A DNA stretch of 64,000 bases from QQWI01 sp964522015 (GCA_964522015.1 CAZFST010000016.1:25209-89208); one strand, 5' to 3'. Positions 35,206 through 43,309 are shown, numbered from the stretch's first letter. Translations and numbers: made by a program. The notes: a model not told the origin generated them from the letters alone.

Positions 35206-35748
35206 TTAAACTTGGTAGTAGCGTTTGTTGATATAACTATCAATCAGCGATGGTCTCTGCTCAGATGACAGTAGCCCTTTAGCTTTTAAACTCTTAATGA
35301 TTCTATCATCCAGCGAATGGAGAATGGCTTTTTCTTCGTTTACCAGTACAATTTCAATGAGTTTGCGATTGAGTTGCTTTGAATCGGATTTCACGTAATA
35401 AGCTTCTAAACCTTGATAATCGATAGCGCCTAGTAAGCGATAGGTAATATTTTCTTTAATGGCATAGAGTTTCTCTGACAGCTTGCGATGGTCGACAGCC
35501 ACAAAAGGGTCTTTGTACTTAAGGTCGCGAAATCGCATCTGGTGATGCTTTGCCAACGTATTGTAGTACTGGTAATAAAAAAGACCATCCAAAGCAGATA
35601 CAATGGCTCTAGGCTCTTTAAGCTCCAAGTGAATATACATTTCTGTATTGGCATCGATAAATGATTTTTTGTCCCGTTCCCCGCGCTCAAGGGCATCAAT
35701 TAAGTCGCAGCGCATTTTTTTGTAGTGCTCAAAATCTATCTGTATCAT
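35206..35748 (-). CDS. Protein of unknown function
   Basis: 180 soluble residues from ATG 35748 (RBS AGGAAG). It is rich in charged residues and predicted mostly helical (IQIDFEHYKKMRCDLIDALERGERDKKSFIDANTEMYIHL). No known motif, membrane segment or signal peptide is seen. It is 13 bases downstream of the DUF1904 gene and closes the metallophosphoesterase-DUF1904 group. I do not recognise the family. Confidence 0.6.
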   Translation of the reverse strand: MIQIDFEHYKKMRCDLIDALERGERDKKSFIDANTEMYIHLELKEPRAIVSALDGLFYYQYYNTLAKHHQMRFRDLKYKDPFVAVDHRKLSEKLYAIKENITYRLLGAIDYQGLEAYYVKSDSKQLNRKLIEIVLVNEEKAILHSLDDRIIKSLKAKGLLSSEQRPSLIDSYINKRYYQV

Positions 35749-35761
35749 AGTCTTCCTATCT

Positions 35762-36112
35762 CTAATAACGCTCACCATCAGCATAATAACATTCTTTTTC
35801 AAAAGTTATAAAAACAATTTCTAGTTGCGAGATACCCGCACTTTTAAAACTACAATTAATTTCGCCAGCGACAGCGTCTTGAATCGCCTGGGACCGCTTA
35901 AACCAACCCACTTGAATAAATGGAAAAGTGGTTACCAAATGTCCATTCACAAAAGATTTTGTCTCTAATACGTCAACTGTAAAATCATCTACAGTCAGTT
36001 GTGTACTACCCTCAGCAGAATTGGAAATGATTGTTGCAAGTCGTGGTACCAGTATAGCACTGACACCTGAAACCACTTCAGATGGAATACCTCTAATCGT
36101 TAATTGTGGCAT
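35762..36112 (-). CDS. DUF1904 / tautomerase-like small protein
   Basis: 116 residues starting MPQLTIRGIP, the pattern of DUF1904 proteins, which resemble 4-oxalocrotonate tautomerases with an N-terminal Pro after Met cleavage. FPFIQVGWFKRSQ and the C-terminal LEIVFITFEKECYY strand support the fold. Catalytic activity is unproven for the family. Its start lies 20 bases inside the 3' end of the metallophosphoesterase gene, so translation is probably coupled. Confidence 0.75.
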   Translation of the reverse strand: MPQLTIRGIPSEVVSGVSAILVPRLATIISNSAEGSTQLTVDDFTVDVLETKSFVNGHLVTTFPFIQVGWFKRSQAIQDAVAGEINCSFKSAGISQLEIVFITFEKECYYADGERY

Positions 36113-36923
36113 GCATCATTACTCCTTCACTGTCAATATCAACTTCACTATCCACATCAGCTTCACTGTCCATATCAGCTTCACTGTCAATTACACCATG
36201 CAATTGAACTTCAGGTGCTATCATCTGTTCAGGTGGCGGTAAGGGGATGGGTATTAAGGCTGGCATAAAATCAATGTAATCCCCTGATATCAGTTGATAC
36301 CAAACACCATCTATGGCCCCTTGATTCACAAGATGATGGTGAGAATGAATATGACCAAAGTAAACATGCTTTACATGGCTATCTTCAAGGATTGTATTCA
36401 GCTTTGACTTTCTACCCTTTTCATCGAATGGTGGAAAGTGTAAGATTGCAACTTTGGGTAAACCTTCTGGGGCAGTCGCCAAGGATAGTGCTAACCGTTG
36501 ACATTCCCTTTCAAATACTTTGATATCCTGTTCATTGCTCTCAGCCGACAAGGGGACATTCCATCCTCTTGTACCGACTATCGCTACTTGATCTACAACA
36601 AAAGAATTGTTTTGTAAAAAATCAATGCTTTTGAAATGACCTTTCATTTTTTTTAGTGTACTCCACCAATAATCATGATTACCACGGAGTAATATTTTTT
36701 TACCAGGTAGTGCATCAATCCATTCTAAATCCACAAAAGCTTCTTTCAAATCGATAGCCCAAGAAATATCACCGGCGATAATAACCGTATCATTATCCTT
36801 TATGGTGGCTAACCAATTGTCTTTCAAGCGGACATGATGTTGCCGCCACTTAGCACCAAATACATCCATTGGTTTGTTAGTGCTAAAACTAAGGTGTAAA
36901 TCACCAATTATATATAATCCCAT
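36093..36923 (-). CDS. Calcineurin-like metallophosphoesterase with acidic repeat tail
   Basis: 276-residue phosphoesterase with the full di-metal motif series: GDLHLS, AGDISW, GNHDYWW, and the C-terminal GHIHSHHH. Substrate unknown; family members cleave phosphomono- or diesters. The last ~30 residues are three or four units of a six-residue acidic repeat (DSEADM, DSEADV, DSEVDI) encoded by an 18-bp tandem repeat (about 36121-36195). The repeat runs almost to the overlap with the next gene and is probably variable between strains. Confidence 0.86.
   Translation of the reverse strand: MGLYIIGDLHLSFSTNKPMDVFGAKWRQHHVRLKDNWLATIKDNDTVIIAGDISWAIDLKEAFVDLEWIDALPGKKILLRGNHDYWWSTLKKMKGHFKSIDFLQNNSFVVDQVAIVGTRGWNVPLSAESNEQDIKVFERECQRLALSLATAPEGLPKVAILHFPPFDEKGRKSKLNTILEDSHVKHVYFGHIHSHHHLVNQGAIDGVWYQLISGDYIDFMPALIPIPLPPPEQMIAPEVQLHGVIDSEADMDSEADVDSEVDIDSEGVMMHATIND
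36121..36195. repeat. 18-bp tandem repeat in the phosphoesterase tail
   Basis: Three to four imperfect 18-bp units (core ATCAGCTTCACTGTCCAT) in frame with the metallophosphoesterase, encoding the acidic DSE-x-D units. Confidence 0.75.
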
Positions 36924-36946
36924 TCACCCACCAAAATTTTCTTATG

Positions 36947-37768
36947 CTATTGATTTTCTGACTGTTTAAAGAGTTGATACCGCGGCAAGACACTCTTGAT
37001 ATTAATCAATAAGTCTTCTAGTTCTTCAACGGTACCATTTTCCCATAATTGTTCAAATTTAAGTTGAAAAGTCATGGCTTCATCTTTTCTACCCGCCACC
37101 ATCAAGACCCGTATATTTGAGGTAATATCGGACACGAGATTGGATTTGAACTCGAATAAAAGCTGAGCTTTAATGATTTCATTTCTAATTTCTTCCATCT
37201 CGTCATCCAGTGCAGCGGCGGCTCGAGCAGAGCTCTTTAGTCTTTCACGGATTTCCACAGGAATATTGGACTTATATTTATAATTCAATGAATGCTCGAT
37301 GGTTGCCCAAAAGTTCATTGCCAGTGTACGAATTTGAAGTTCTACCAGGACATCCTTTTGTCCATAGGCTGTTTGAACTGGGTAGCGAATAATCACATGG
37401 TAACTTCTATATCCGGAATCCTTAACATGTTCAACATAGTCTTTTTCATAGACAATTTTAAGGTCCGTGCCATCTCTTTGGCGGATCAGATCGACCACTC
37501 GATAAATATCGTCATTGAACTGGCACATAATTCTTAGACCCGCGATATCCTCCATCATGTCTTCAACCTGATCCATTGGAATATCCCGTCGCCTTGCTTT
37601 TTCAATAATTGACGAAATCCGCTTCACTCGACCTGTTATAAATTCAATTGGGGAATATTCATTTAGGTCTCTATACTCGTTTCGGAGAGATTTTAGCTTC
37701 ACCTTTAATTCTTCTACTGCTTGTTCGTAGGGTATGAGCATCGCTTTCCATTCACGAATGTTGTTCAT
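36947..37768 (-). CDS. RelQ-like (p)ppGpp synthetase
   Basis: Small alarmone synthetase making (p)ppGpp from GTP/GDP and ATP. The 273 residues contain only the RelA/SpoT synthetase domain: RVKRISSIIEKARRR and the acidic MMEDIAGLRIMC, then DSGYRSYHVIIRYP and the ELQIRTLAMNFWATIEHSLNYKYK signature. A C-terminal coiled region follows, as in RelQ/YjbM tetramers. No hydrolase (HD) domain and no TGS/ACT domains. GTP/GDP supply the pyrophosphate acceptor, so it could tie growth control to the neighbouring phosphatases. It lies 15 bases downstream of a HAD gene. Confidence 0.9.
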   Translation of the reverse strand: MNNIREWKAMLIPYEQAVEELKVKLKSLRNEYRDLNEYSPIEFITGRVKRISSIIEKARRRDIPMDQVEDMMEDIAGLRIMCQFNDDIYRVVDLIRQRDGTDLKIVYEKDYVEHVKDSGYRSYHVIIRYPVQTAYGQKDVLVELQIRTLAMNFWATIEHSLNYKYKSNIPVEIRERLKSSARAAAALDDEMEEIRNEIIKAQLLFEFKSNLVSDITSNIRVLMVAGRKDEAMTFQLKFEQLWENGTVEELEDLLINIKSVLPRYQLFKQSENQ

Positions 37769-37783
37769 AAAATCACCTCGTTA

Positions 37784-38473
37784 TTATTTCCAATACCCTT
37801 TCGGCCATTGATTTTCTAGTATGCCTAATAATTCACTAAAATGGTCGATCATAAAATCAGGATGATATGCCTCTAATGCTCTCTCATCATAATAACCTGT
37901 GGTGGTGGCGACTGCAACAAATTCATTCTGTTTAGCGGCTTCAATATCCAGTGGTGTATCTCCAATAACCATAACATCCGATGCTGAAAACTTAAGCTTA
38001 AAAGCAGTTTCTGCACGGTTTTTGGCTAAGGACAGCAACTCAAATCGGGATTTCACCTCGTCTCCATAAGCCCCTTCTTCAAAATAATGCATTAATCCCG
38101 AAAGGCTTAATTTGACGTTGGCACCTGCACGACAATTGCCAGTTCCAATCACATGATAAAGACCCGGTTGTTGAAGGGTCTCCAGAACGACGTCGATACC
38201 ACCCAAAATAGCAATCCCTTTACCTGTTTTGATGCTTTGTGTTAATAACTCACTATAATGTTTAAAAAAACTATCAAGATTGAAGTGCTTAATTTGATGC
38301 CTTTCATTGATTTCTAAGACCGTTACTAAATCCAAAGTTCCAGCCATTTGAATCCCAGCAAGTGCATTTTCAATACCGTATAAATCCATATAAGCTTTTT
38401 CTAATGATTCTCTACCGCTACCATAGCAGTGTATCAATGTACCATCTAAATCCCAAATAAGCAGTTTACTCAT
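37784..38473 (-). CDS. HAD-superfamily hydrolase
   Basis: 229-residue HAD phosphatase: motif I WDLDGTLIHCYGSG, motif II GTGNCRAGA, motif IV VIGDTPLDIEAAKQN. The cap is of the phosphoglycolate-phosphatase-like type, with the substrate unknown. It precedes the alarmone synthetase on the same strand and follows the PilZ gene (end 38495) after 21 bases, so all three may be one transcript. Confidence 0.85.
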   Translation of the reverse strand: MSKLLIWDLDGTLIHCYGSGRESLEKAYMDLYGIENALAGIQMAGTLDLVTVLEINERHQIKHFNLDSFFKHYSELLTQSIKTGKGIAILGGIDVVLETLQQPGLYHVIGTGNCRAGANVKLSLSGLMHYFEEGAYGDEVKSRFELLSLAKNRAETAFKLKFSASDVMVIGDTPLDIEAAKQNEFVAVATTTGYYDERALEAYHPDFMIDHFSELLGILENQWPKGYWK

Positions 38474-38494
38474 AAATACCTCGATTCCTAGAAG

Positions 38495-39571
38495 TCAAAG
38501 ACCAGTAAAACCTATGGCATGCAAAGTTGTTAGAATCATCAAGGAGAGAACGCTAATAAAAAAACCAATAACAAAAGACAGTTTCACTTGCTTTCTTCCT
38601 AAGTAACGGGTTCGATCGGCAATTAGACCGGTTAGTGAAACGATAAGAATTGCAAACGAAAGCCAAACATTGAAAACCAAGTTATCACTCTTCCAACCAC
38701 CGCGTATTAATATATTAAAAAAACGATCAAGGGGATATTCTTCTACAGGTCTTGCCGAACCATACAATGCAATCAATACAAAAATCAACAACCATTGGAG
38801 ATTCATCCAATAACCTAATAGAGTGCCATACTTCTGATCACTAATATTCTTTTTGATCTTTTGTGAGTCCAATTGCGCCATGCCCTCTTCCATACGCTCG
38901 TTTACACCTTCGTCTGCAACCCGCTTAAGGTATTTCCCTTGTAAATGATTAATTTGTGTTACCAATTCGGCTTCTAGTGCTTTAGAAACACCAATAAAAG
39001 TAACCCGCAGGTCATACTTCATGGAGCTGTCTGTCATCAACTGGCAAACCACAACCCTGGCCCTAATGACCATTGGATGACTTGGTACTAAATTCAGATG
39101 GCAGATAACAATGGCACCACTGGGTATTTTTTTTGTGACCACACATCTGAGGCCACTAGCACTGATATCCCGACTTAAAACTTGAATTTTCTTTTCTGGT
39201 TCTTGTTCAAGTTCTATAAACATTTCTTGAACAAAGCTAAGTCTAAAAAAGTCACGGCGTTGTTTTTTCTTGAATTCTGTTGTTCGCTCAATAATCCACA
39301 TGGCAACATTGTCACGATTCACTCGGGTTTTCAGTGTTGCATTAAATGAATACAAATCATATTTGTTAGTACTTGGATCCAACTGAAAAAACACCACTTC
39401 AAACCGTTGATCACCTGCTAATAACACCACTTTGCCTTGGGCCAATGGCGTATAAATTGCAAATTGCTTTTCGGATACCACATGGTCAAGGAGTGTTCGA
39501 AATATTTGTTGTTCTGGGCCTATTTTGATATGGAGCTCGATTGTATCCCCTGTAGAAAAATTAAACGCCAT
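38495..39571 (-). CDS. PilZ-domain c-di-GMP receptor fused to membrane helices
   Basis: 358 residues. A YcgR-like N-terminal domain (about 1-100), then a PilZ domain with the c-di-GMP signature RRDFFR and DISASGLRCV, are followed by a hydrophilic linker. Near the C-terminus are about three hydrophobic helices (YWMNLQWLLIFVLIALYG, VWLSFAILIVSLTGLIA, LSFVIGFFISVLSLMIL). Membrane-tethered PilZ with the helices at the C-terminus is unusual for YcgR relatives, which are soluble flagellar brakes. ATG 39571 has AAGGGG and a possible promoter just upstream; 39634 is an in-frame alternative. A natural effector for the c-di-GMP enzymes upstream. Confidence 0.82.
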   Translation of the reverse strand: MAFNFSTGDTIELHIKIGPEQQIFRTLLDHVVSEKQFAIYTPLAQGKVVLLAGDQRFEVVFFQLDPSTNKYDLYSFNATLKTRVNRDNVAMWIIERTTEFKKKQRRDFFRLSFVQEMFIELEQEPEKKIQVLSRDISASGLRCVVTKKIPSGAIVICHLNLVPSHPMVIRARVVVCQLMTDSSMKYDLRVTFIGVSKALEAELVTQINHLQGKYLKRVADEGVNERMEEGMAQLDSQKIKKNISDQKYGTLLGYWMNLQWLLIFVLIALYGSARPVEEYPLDRFFNILIRGGWKSDNLVFNVWLSFAILIVSLTGLIADRTRYLGRKQVKLSFVIGFFISVLSLMILTTLHAIGFTGL

Positions 39572-39608
39572 CGGAACCCCTTTTACACGTTTAGACTTCA
39601 CTAACTCT

Positions 39609-39639
39609 ATTTTACCACGAAATTGATTAAACATGACAA
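39609..39639 (-). promoter_or_regulatory. Possible promoter for the PilZ gene
   Basis: Minus-strand extended -10 TGGTAAAAT (hexamer 39614-39609) with a -35-like TTGTCA (39639-39634) at 19 bp. It favours translation from 39571 rather than 39634. Confidence 0.4.
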
Positions 39640-39696
39640 AAACCTCAAAAGCCGATGATATTCTAACAGCTGTTAGATGGCATGGGTTTGAGGTTT
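39640..39696 (-). terminator. Nested hairpin after the ECF gene
   Basis: Outer arms AAACCTCAAA (39640-39649) and TTTGAGGTTT (39687-39696) enclose a perfect 16-bp palindrome TCTAACAGCTGTTAGA (39662-39677). On the minus strand the outer stem ends in TTTTTG, as in an intrinsic terminator of the ECF S-component gene. Confidence 0.55.
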
Positions 39697-39756
39697 AAGG
39701 TTAAAGATTTTATCTATGGTATTATAGCAACTTTAACAGGTTTGTAGTGATGATAA

Positions 39757-40257
39757 CTATAAGCTTTTTGCCATATTGGTTTTAGAAATTGCCAAGTATA
39801 AAACAGCACCAAGAGCAACACCAACAACCGCTTGCAAGACATTGAAGGGTAGATTAAGGATAAGACCTTCTCGGTACAAGAAATAGTCAGCGATAAAATA
39901 ACCTGAAATCATTACAAGACTTCCTGTAGTAGCTGCGATGATAAATCTCAGGGCTACTGACAACCGTTTTTCAAAGGCTTTTGTTAACACTGCAAAGACA
40001 AACATTACGACTAATGAATCCAAGGCCTTGATGATAAATGTTGGTATTGCATAACTGGCATACCCTTTGCTAATATCAGCTAATAGGGATCCAAGTCCTG
40101 ATGCTAAAGCCGCCACTGGACCTAAAAGAACAGCTCCCACATTGATAACTGCGTCACCAGCATGAATGTAGCCGGTCCCAACAGGAGCACCAAGATAAGT
40201 TGCAACAAATACCATTGCCGCTAATAAGCCTCCAATAACTAGTTTCTTTGTTGACAT
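39757..40257 (-). CDS. ECF transporter substrate-binding (S) component
   Basis: 166-residue integral membrane protein with five to six hydrophobic helices and the S-component pattern YIHAGDAVINVGAVLLGPVAALASGLGSLLADI. It would bind a vitamin or its precursor and dock on a shared EcfA-A'-T energising module that is not in this window. The AGDA motif fits the riboflavin/hydroxymethylpyrimidine-like group, but the ligand cannot be named. The 5' leader contains a conserved-looking hairpin (40273-40313). Confidence 0.82.
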   Translation of the reverse strand: MSTKKLVIGGLLAAMVFVATYLGAPVGTGYIHAGDAVINVGAVLLGPVAALASGLGSLLADISKGYASYAIPTFIIKALDSLVVMFVFAVLTKAFEKRLSVALRFIIAATTGSLVMISGYFIADYFLYREGLILNLPFNVLQAVVGVALGAVLYLAISKTNMAKSL

Positions 40258-40272
40258 ATGCCCTCCTTGTGT

Positions 40273-40313
40273 GTGGTAAATCTGATTAGCACCAACCGAA
40301 GGCGCACTACCAC
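40273..40313 (-). promoter_or_regulatory. Structured leader of the ECF gene (candidate riboswitch)
   Basis: Minus-strand arms GTGGTA and TACCAC (40313-40308, 40278-40273) enclose a second stem GCGCC/GGTGC. The outer stem ends a few bases before the AGGAGGG ribosome site. ECF S genes are often riboswitch-controlled, but this does not match the consensus of a class I know. Confidence 0.35.
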
Positions 40314-40392
40314 TATCTTTTTATGATTTTAACAGGTGCCGTCACTGTAAACAAGATACTCATTTGGATTTCAATCTTTGTATCGATACAAT

Positions 40393-40425
40393 AAAAGACC
40401 ACTGACAAGTCGCCAGTGGTCTTTT
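40393..40425 (-). terminator. Terminator of the ter operon
   Basis: 12-bp stem AAAAGACCACTG / CAGTGGTCTTTT with a 9-nt loop, 54 bases after the last TerD stop, followed by ATTGTATC on the minus strand. Confidence 0.85.
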
Positions 40426-40478
40426 GTTTATTCTTATTTACACCAATACCTCATTAGCTGTTATTCAGCTTTTTTTCT

Positions 40479-41066
40479 TTAGCCTTTGATTCTGTAACGC
40501 TGACCAACCGTCTGAAGACCACCTGTGAAGCCCTCTTCTAAAGCAGCAAATTTCCACTCGCCGTTATGCTTATAAATTTCACCTATAAACATACCTGTTG
40601 CCTCTGGGAAATCTTTATTGAGATTGTAGCGGCATACTTCTTGATTATTGCGTTTATCCACGACTCTGATAAATGCATTTTCAACTTGACCAAATTTTTG
40701 CTTCCGTTTGTCTGCATCATAGATATTGACCACAAATCTCAGTTTCGCTGCTTGCGTATGGAGTTGAGTCAGTGTTACGTCAATGACTTCGTCATCACCT
40801 TCGCCTGCCCCGGTTAAATTATCGCCATGGTGCAAAATGCCTGAGCCTTTTGTTTTACCAAAATAGATAAGTTCTAGGCCAGCGTCTGCTTCATCCAATA
40901 CCACGACAGATGCATCTAAATCAAAATTCGCACCGCCACCACCAAACAAACCACTTAAACCTTTTGGTTTTGCAATATCCCAACCAAGACCAATATGCAT
41001 TTCAGAAAGTCCTGGAAAATCCTTTGTCAAATTAATTTTTGCACCTTTTGTTAAATTAATACCCAT
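40479..41066 (-). CDS. TerD-family protein (paralogue 3)
   Basis: 195-residue TerD-domain protein; the fold binds Ca2+ and members act in tellurite, phage and general stress tolerance. FDLDASVVVL and the acidic GDNLTGAGEGDDEVI loop give the calcium ligands. Compared with the other two it has an insert GLSGLFGGGGAN before FDLD. ~20 bases separate it from TerD paralogue 2, so the three TerD genes and the AIM24 gene appear to form one transcript. Confidence 0.9.
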   Translation of the reverse strand: MGINLTKGAKINLTKDFPGLSEMHIGLGWDIAKPKGLSGLFGGGGANFDLDASVVVLDEADAGLELIYFGKTKGSGILHHGDNLTGAGEGDDEVIDVTLTQLHTQAAKLRFVVNIYDADKRKQKFGQVENAFIRVVDKRNNQEVCRYNLNKDFPEATGMFIGEIYKHNGEWKFAALEEGFTGGLQTVGQRYRIKG

Positions 41067-41086
41067 GAAAAACCTCCGTTTTTTTC

Positions 41087-41662
41087 TTAGTTTGCATCAA
41101 TGCCGTAGTTAGCGCAAAGTGCTGGCAGACCATCATTGAAACCAGAACCAATTGCGCTGAATTTCCATTCTCCAGCATTTCTATATAACTGGCCGCAAAT
41201 AACAGCACCTTCTGTTGAGTAGTCTTCGCCTAAGTCAAAACGAATTAATTCTTCGTTTGTTAATGGGTTGAAAATTCTGATGAAAGCATTTGAAACTTGA
41301 CCAAAGTTTTGATTTCTTTCTTTTGCTTCGTGAATGTTGATAACAAAATCAATTTTTGCAACATTGGCATCAACACTTGCTAGGTCAATTTTGATTTGTT
41401 CATCGTCCCCTTCGCCAGCACCTGTTCTATTATCACCAGTGTGCTCCACACCTGTAGTCGTCTTATTACCATAAAAGATAAAGTCTTTTTCTTGTTTGCA
41501 TTTACCGTTCTCATCTAATAAGAAAACCATGGCATCCAAGTCAAAATCTTTTTGTCCATCGTATTTATTGACGTCCCAACCTAGGCCAGCAACAACTTGA
41601 GTAATACCAGGATTAGTTTTTGTTAAGTCAACTTTTTGTCCTTTTGCTAAACTTACGCCCAT
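41087..41662 (-). CDS. TerD-family protein (paralogue 2)
   Basis: 191-residue TerD protein opening MGVSLAKGQKVDLTKTNPG, with FDLDAMVFLL and GDNRTGAGEGDDEQI calcium-binding segments and the GQVSNAFIRIFNPLT strand typical of the family. It shares the general plan of paralogues 1 and 3 but is clearly diverged from both. Its leader (41663-41746) carries a tandem palindrome array. Confidence 0.9.
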   Translation of the reverse strand: MGVSLAKGQKVDLTKTNPGITQVVAGLGWDVNKYDGQKDFDLDAMVFLLDENGKCKQEKDFIFYGNKTTTGVEHTGDNRTGAGEGDDEQIKIDLASVDANVAKIDFVINIHEAKERNQNFGQVSNAFIRIFNPLTNEELIRFDLGEDYSTEGAVICGQLYRNAGEWKFSAIGSGFNDGLPALCANYGIDAN

Positions 41663-41698
41663 TGTAATACCTCCATTTTAGTAGTAGTTAAGTATTTT

Positions 41699-41753
41699 GA
41701 TTATCAATTCGATAATTACTTGATTATCCATTCGATAATCAAGTGATTATCGG
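41699..41753. repeat. Tandem palindromes in the leader of TerD paralogue 2
   Basis: Two full units and one half unit at a 23-bp period. Each full unit is an inverted repeat GATTATC / GATAATC (last base T in unit 1) with a 5-nt centre (41699-41716, 41722-41740, half at 41745-41753). The last half-unit overlaps the stop region of the AIM24 gene. The transcript would fold into successive short hairpins upstream of the TerD RBS. Confidence 0.75.
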
Positions 41754-42451
41754 TTTTGATTAGCACTTGCTAAACCGAGCTTTTGAAGCCAATTTTTAAA
41801 ACTCTTAGGATTACGTGTCTGAATCAGAACAATGCCAGGACCTTTAAACTTACAAACCAACATTTCTCCGGATGCAAAACTCGATAACCAGCCCCCAGAA
41901 GCCTTGTCAATCTTATATTGCATATAGTCTGTCCATGCTACTAAATGCCCATTATCAACAGTTATTTCTTCGCCGTCTTCTAAATTGATGGCATGAATTG
42001 CACCATAACTACTTAAAAATACGGTTCCCACTCCGCCAACACTCAGTGTAAAGAAGCCTTCACCAGAAAACATACCCTGAACCAAATTCTGCATCTTTGT
42101 ATCAACGGTAACACCTTCAGTGGCTGCTAGAAAACCATCCTTTTGGACTTTCAGCTTATATGATCCATCTAATTCCACATCGATGATGCCACCAGGAGAT
42201 GCGTGACCTAACAGGACCTCCCCATCACCCCTTTTAGCCGTTAGCTTTTGAAAGAAGAAACTTTCACCAGCTAACATACGAGTCAATCCTTTTAAAACCC
42301 CACCTTCCATACTGCCTTCTACATCAATGGCAGATGTCATGGTAATCATGGCATCGGACTCAGCCTTAATGGTTTCCCCTTGCTTCAAACGATATTTGAT
42401 AATGGGAAATGCATCTTGGTATAATATTTCATAACTGCCCTTTGAATTCAT
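41747..42451 (-). CDS. AIM24/TIGR00266-family protein
   Basis: 234 residues with the beta-rich AIM24 fold: internal GESFFFQKLTAKRGDGEVLLGHASPGGIIDVEL, GEGFFTLSVGGVGTVFLSSYGAIHAINL, and the DNGHLVAWTDYMQYKI segment. The function is unknown in bacteria; it is frequently found with TerD genes. An ideal AAGGAGG sets ATG 42451, so the 17-residue longer frame is rejected. It lies between TerD paralogues 1 and 2. Confidence 0.86.
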   Translation of the reverse strand: MNSKGSYEILYQDAFPIIKYRLKQGETIKAESDAMITMTSAIDVEGSMEGGVLKGLTRMLAGESFFFQKLTAKRGDGEVLLGHASPGGIIDVELDGSYKLKVQKDGFLAATEGVTVDTKMQNLVQGMFSGEGFFTLSVGGVGTVFLSSYGAIHAINLEDGEEITVDNGHLVAWTDYMQYKIDKASGGWLSSFASGEMLVCKFKGPGIVLIQTRNPKSFKNWLQKLGLASANQNR

Positions 42452-42506
42452 TTTGTCCTCCTTACTGTCAAAACTCGACGGTGTAAGATCAGACCGAGTC
42501 ATTTAA

Positions 42507-43091
42507 CTAACCGATGCTCAGTCCATACTGTGTACAAAAGCCTTCTAAGCCTTCTTTATAGCCAGAACCCACTGCGCTAAACTTCCATTCTGAACCTGCC
42601 TTATAAACTTCTGCAAATAAAAGGCCAGTTTCTGTTGAATAGTCTTCACCCAAATCATATCTTACAAGTTCTGCACCAGTAGCATCATCTACGCAGCGGA
42701 TATAAGCATTAGAAACTTGACCGAAATTTTGCTTTTTCTCAAGGGCTTGATAGATTGTCACCGTTATAGCGATTTTTTCGATATCTGAAGGGATTTTATC
42801 AAACTCAACCATGATGACTTCGTCGTCACCTTCACCTTCCCCAGTTAAATTATCGCCAGTATGTACAACGCCACTGTTTCTGCCTACGAGATTATTAAAA
42901 AATATAAAATCTTCAGAACCAACGCATTTTGTGTTTGCATTTAGCAAGAATGCCGATGCATCAAGGTCAAAAGTCGAACCACCTGTGTAACGGTTTGTGT
43001 CCCATCCTAAGCCAATTCGAATTTTTTTTAGATTGGCATTGCCTTTTGTTAAATCTACCTTTTGCCCTTTAGTTAAATTGATACCTGCCAT
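42507..43091 (-). CDS. TerD-family protein (paralogue 1)
   Basis: 194-residue TerD protein: MAGINLTKGQKVDLTKGN, FDLDASAFLL, GDNLTGEGEGDDEVI and GQVSNAYIRCVD. AAAGGAGG precedes ATG 43091. First TerD gene downstream of the Ca2+-ATPase; both being Ca2+-linked makes a shared role in calcium-dependent stress response plausible. The 218-bp leader before it is unusually structured. Confidence 0.91.
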   Translation of the reverse strand: MAGINLTKGQKVDLTKGNANLKKIRIGLGWDTNRYTGGSTFDLDASAFLLNANTKCVGSEDFIFFNNLVGRNSGVVHTGDNLTGEGEGDDEVIMVEFDKIPSDIEKIAITVTIYQALEKKQNFGQVSNAYIRCVDDATGAELVRYDLGEDYSTETGLLFAEVYKAGSEWKFSAVGSGYKEGLEGFCTQYGLSIG

Positions 43092-43114
43092 ATTGTAATA
43101 TTCCTCCTTTTAAT

Positions 43115-43200
43115 GTGTTTTGCCGTACAAAACACGATTTGTGTTTTGCCGTACAAAACACGACTTGTGTTTTGCTGTACAAAACACTAATATGTTTTGG
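43115..43200. repeat. Tandem palindromes in the leader of TerD paralogue 1
   Basis: Three units at an exact 26-bp period (43115-43135, 43141-43161, 43167-43187) and a final half unit. Each unit is GTGTTTTG / CAAAACAC with a 5-nt centre (CCGTA or CTGTA). The spacers between units are 5 nt. They lie about 25 bases upstream of the TerD start. Confidence 0.82.
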
Positions 43201-43279
43201 TTCAAGTGACAAAGCTATCTTTGCCACTTGAACCAATTTTAAGTATCTTATGGGTGGGGATTTTTAGAAAACCACACCC
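43197..43279 (-). promoter_or_regulatory. Two large hairpins between the Ca2+-ATPase and TerD paralogue 1
   Basis: A strong 18-bp stem with one mismatch (43197-43214 / 43219-43236, 4-nt loop) and an imperfect 8-bp stem (GGGTGGGG 43252-43259 / CCACACCC 43272-43279). Neither is followed by a U-tract on the minus strand, so these are not obvious terminators. Readthrough from the ATPase into the TerD genes is possible. Confidence 0.6.
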
Positions 43280-43309
43280 TACTTAATAAAATAAAGAAAT
43301 CAAATACAC

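Noticed and set aside
40258..40380. TPP, FMN, preQ1 or THF riboswitch before the ECF gene
   Set aside because: None of the conserved core sequences of these classes could be found; only an unassigned hairpin remains.
43115..43200. CRISPR-like array upstream of TerD paralogue 1
   Set aside because: Units are only 21 bp with 5-bp constant spacers and each unit is a palindrome; no unique spacers and no cas genes.
43197..43236. Intrinsic terminator after the Ca2+-ATPase
   Set aside because: The strong hairpin has no U-tract on the minus strand, so it was listed as a structured leader instead.
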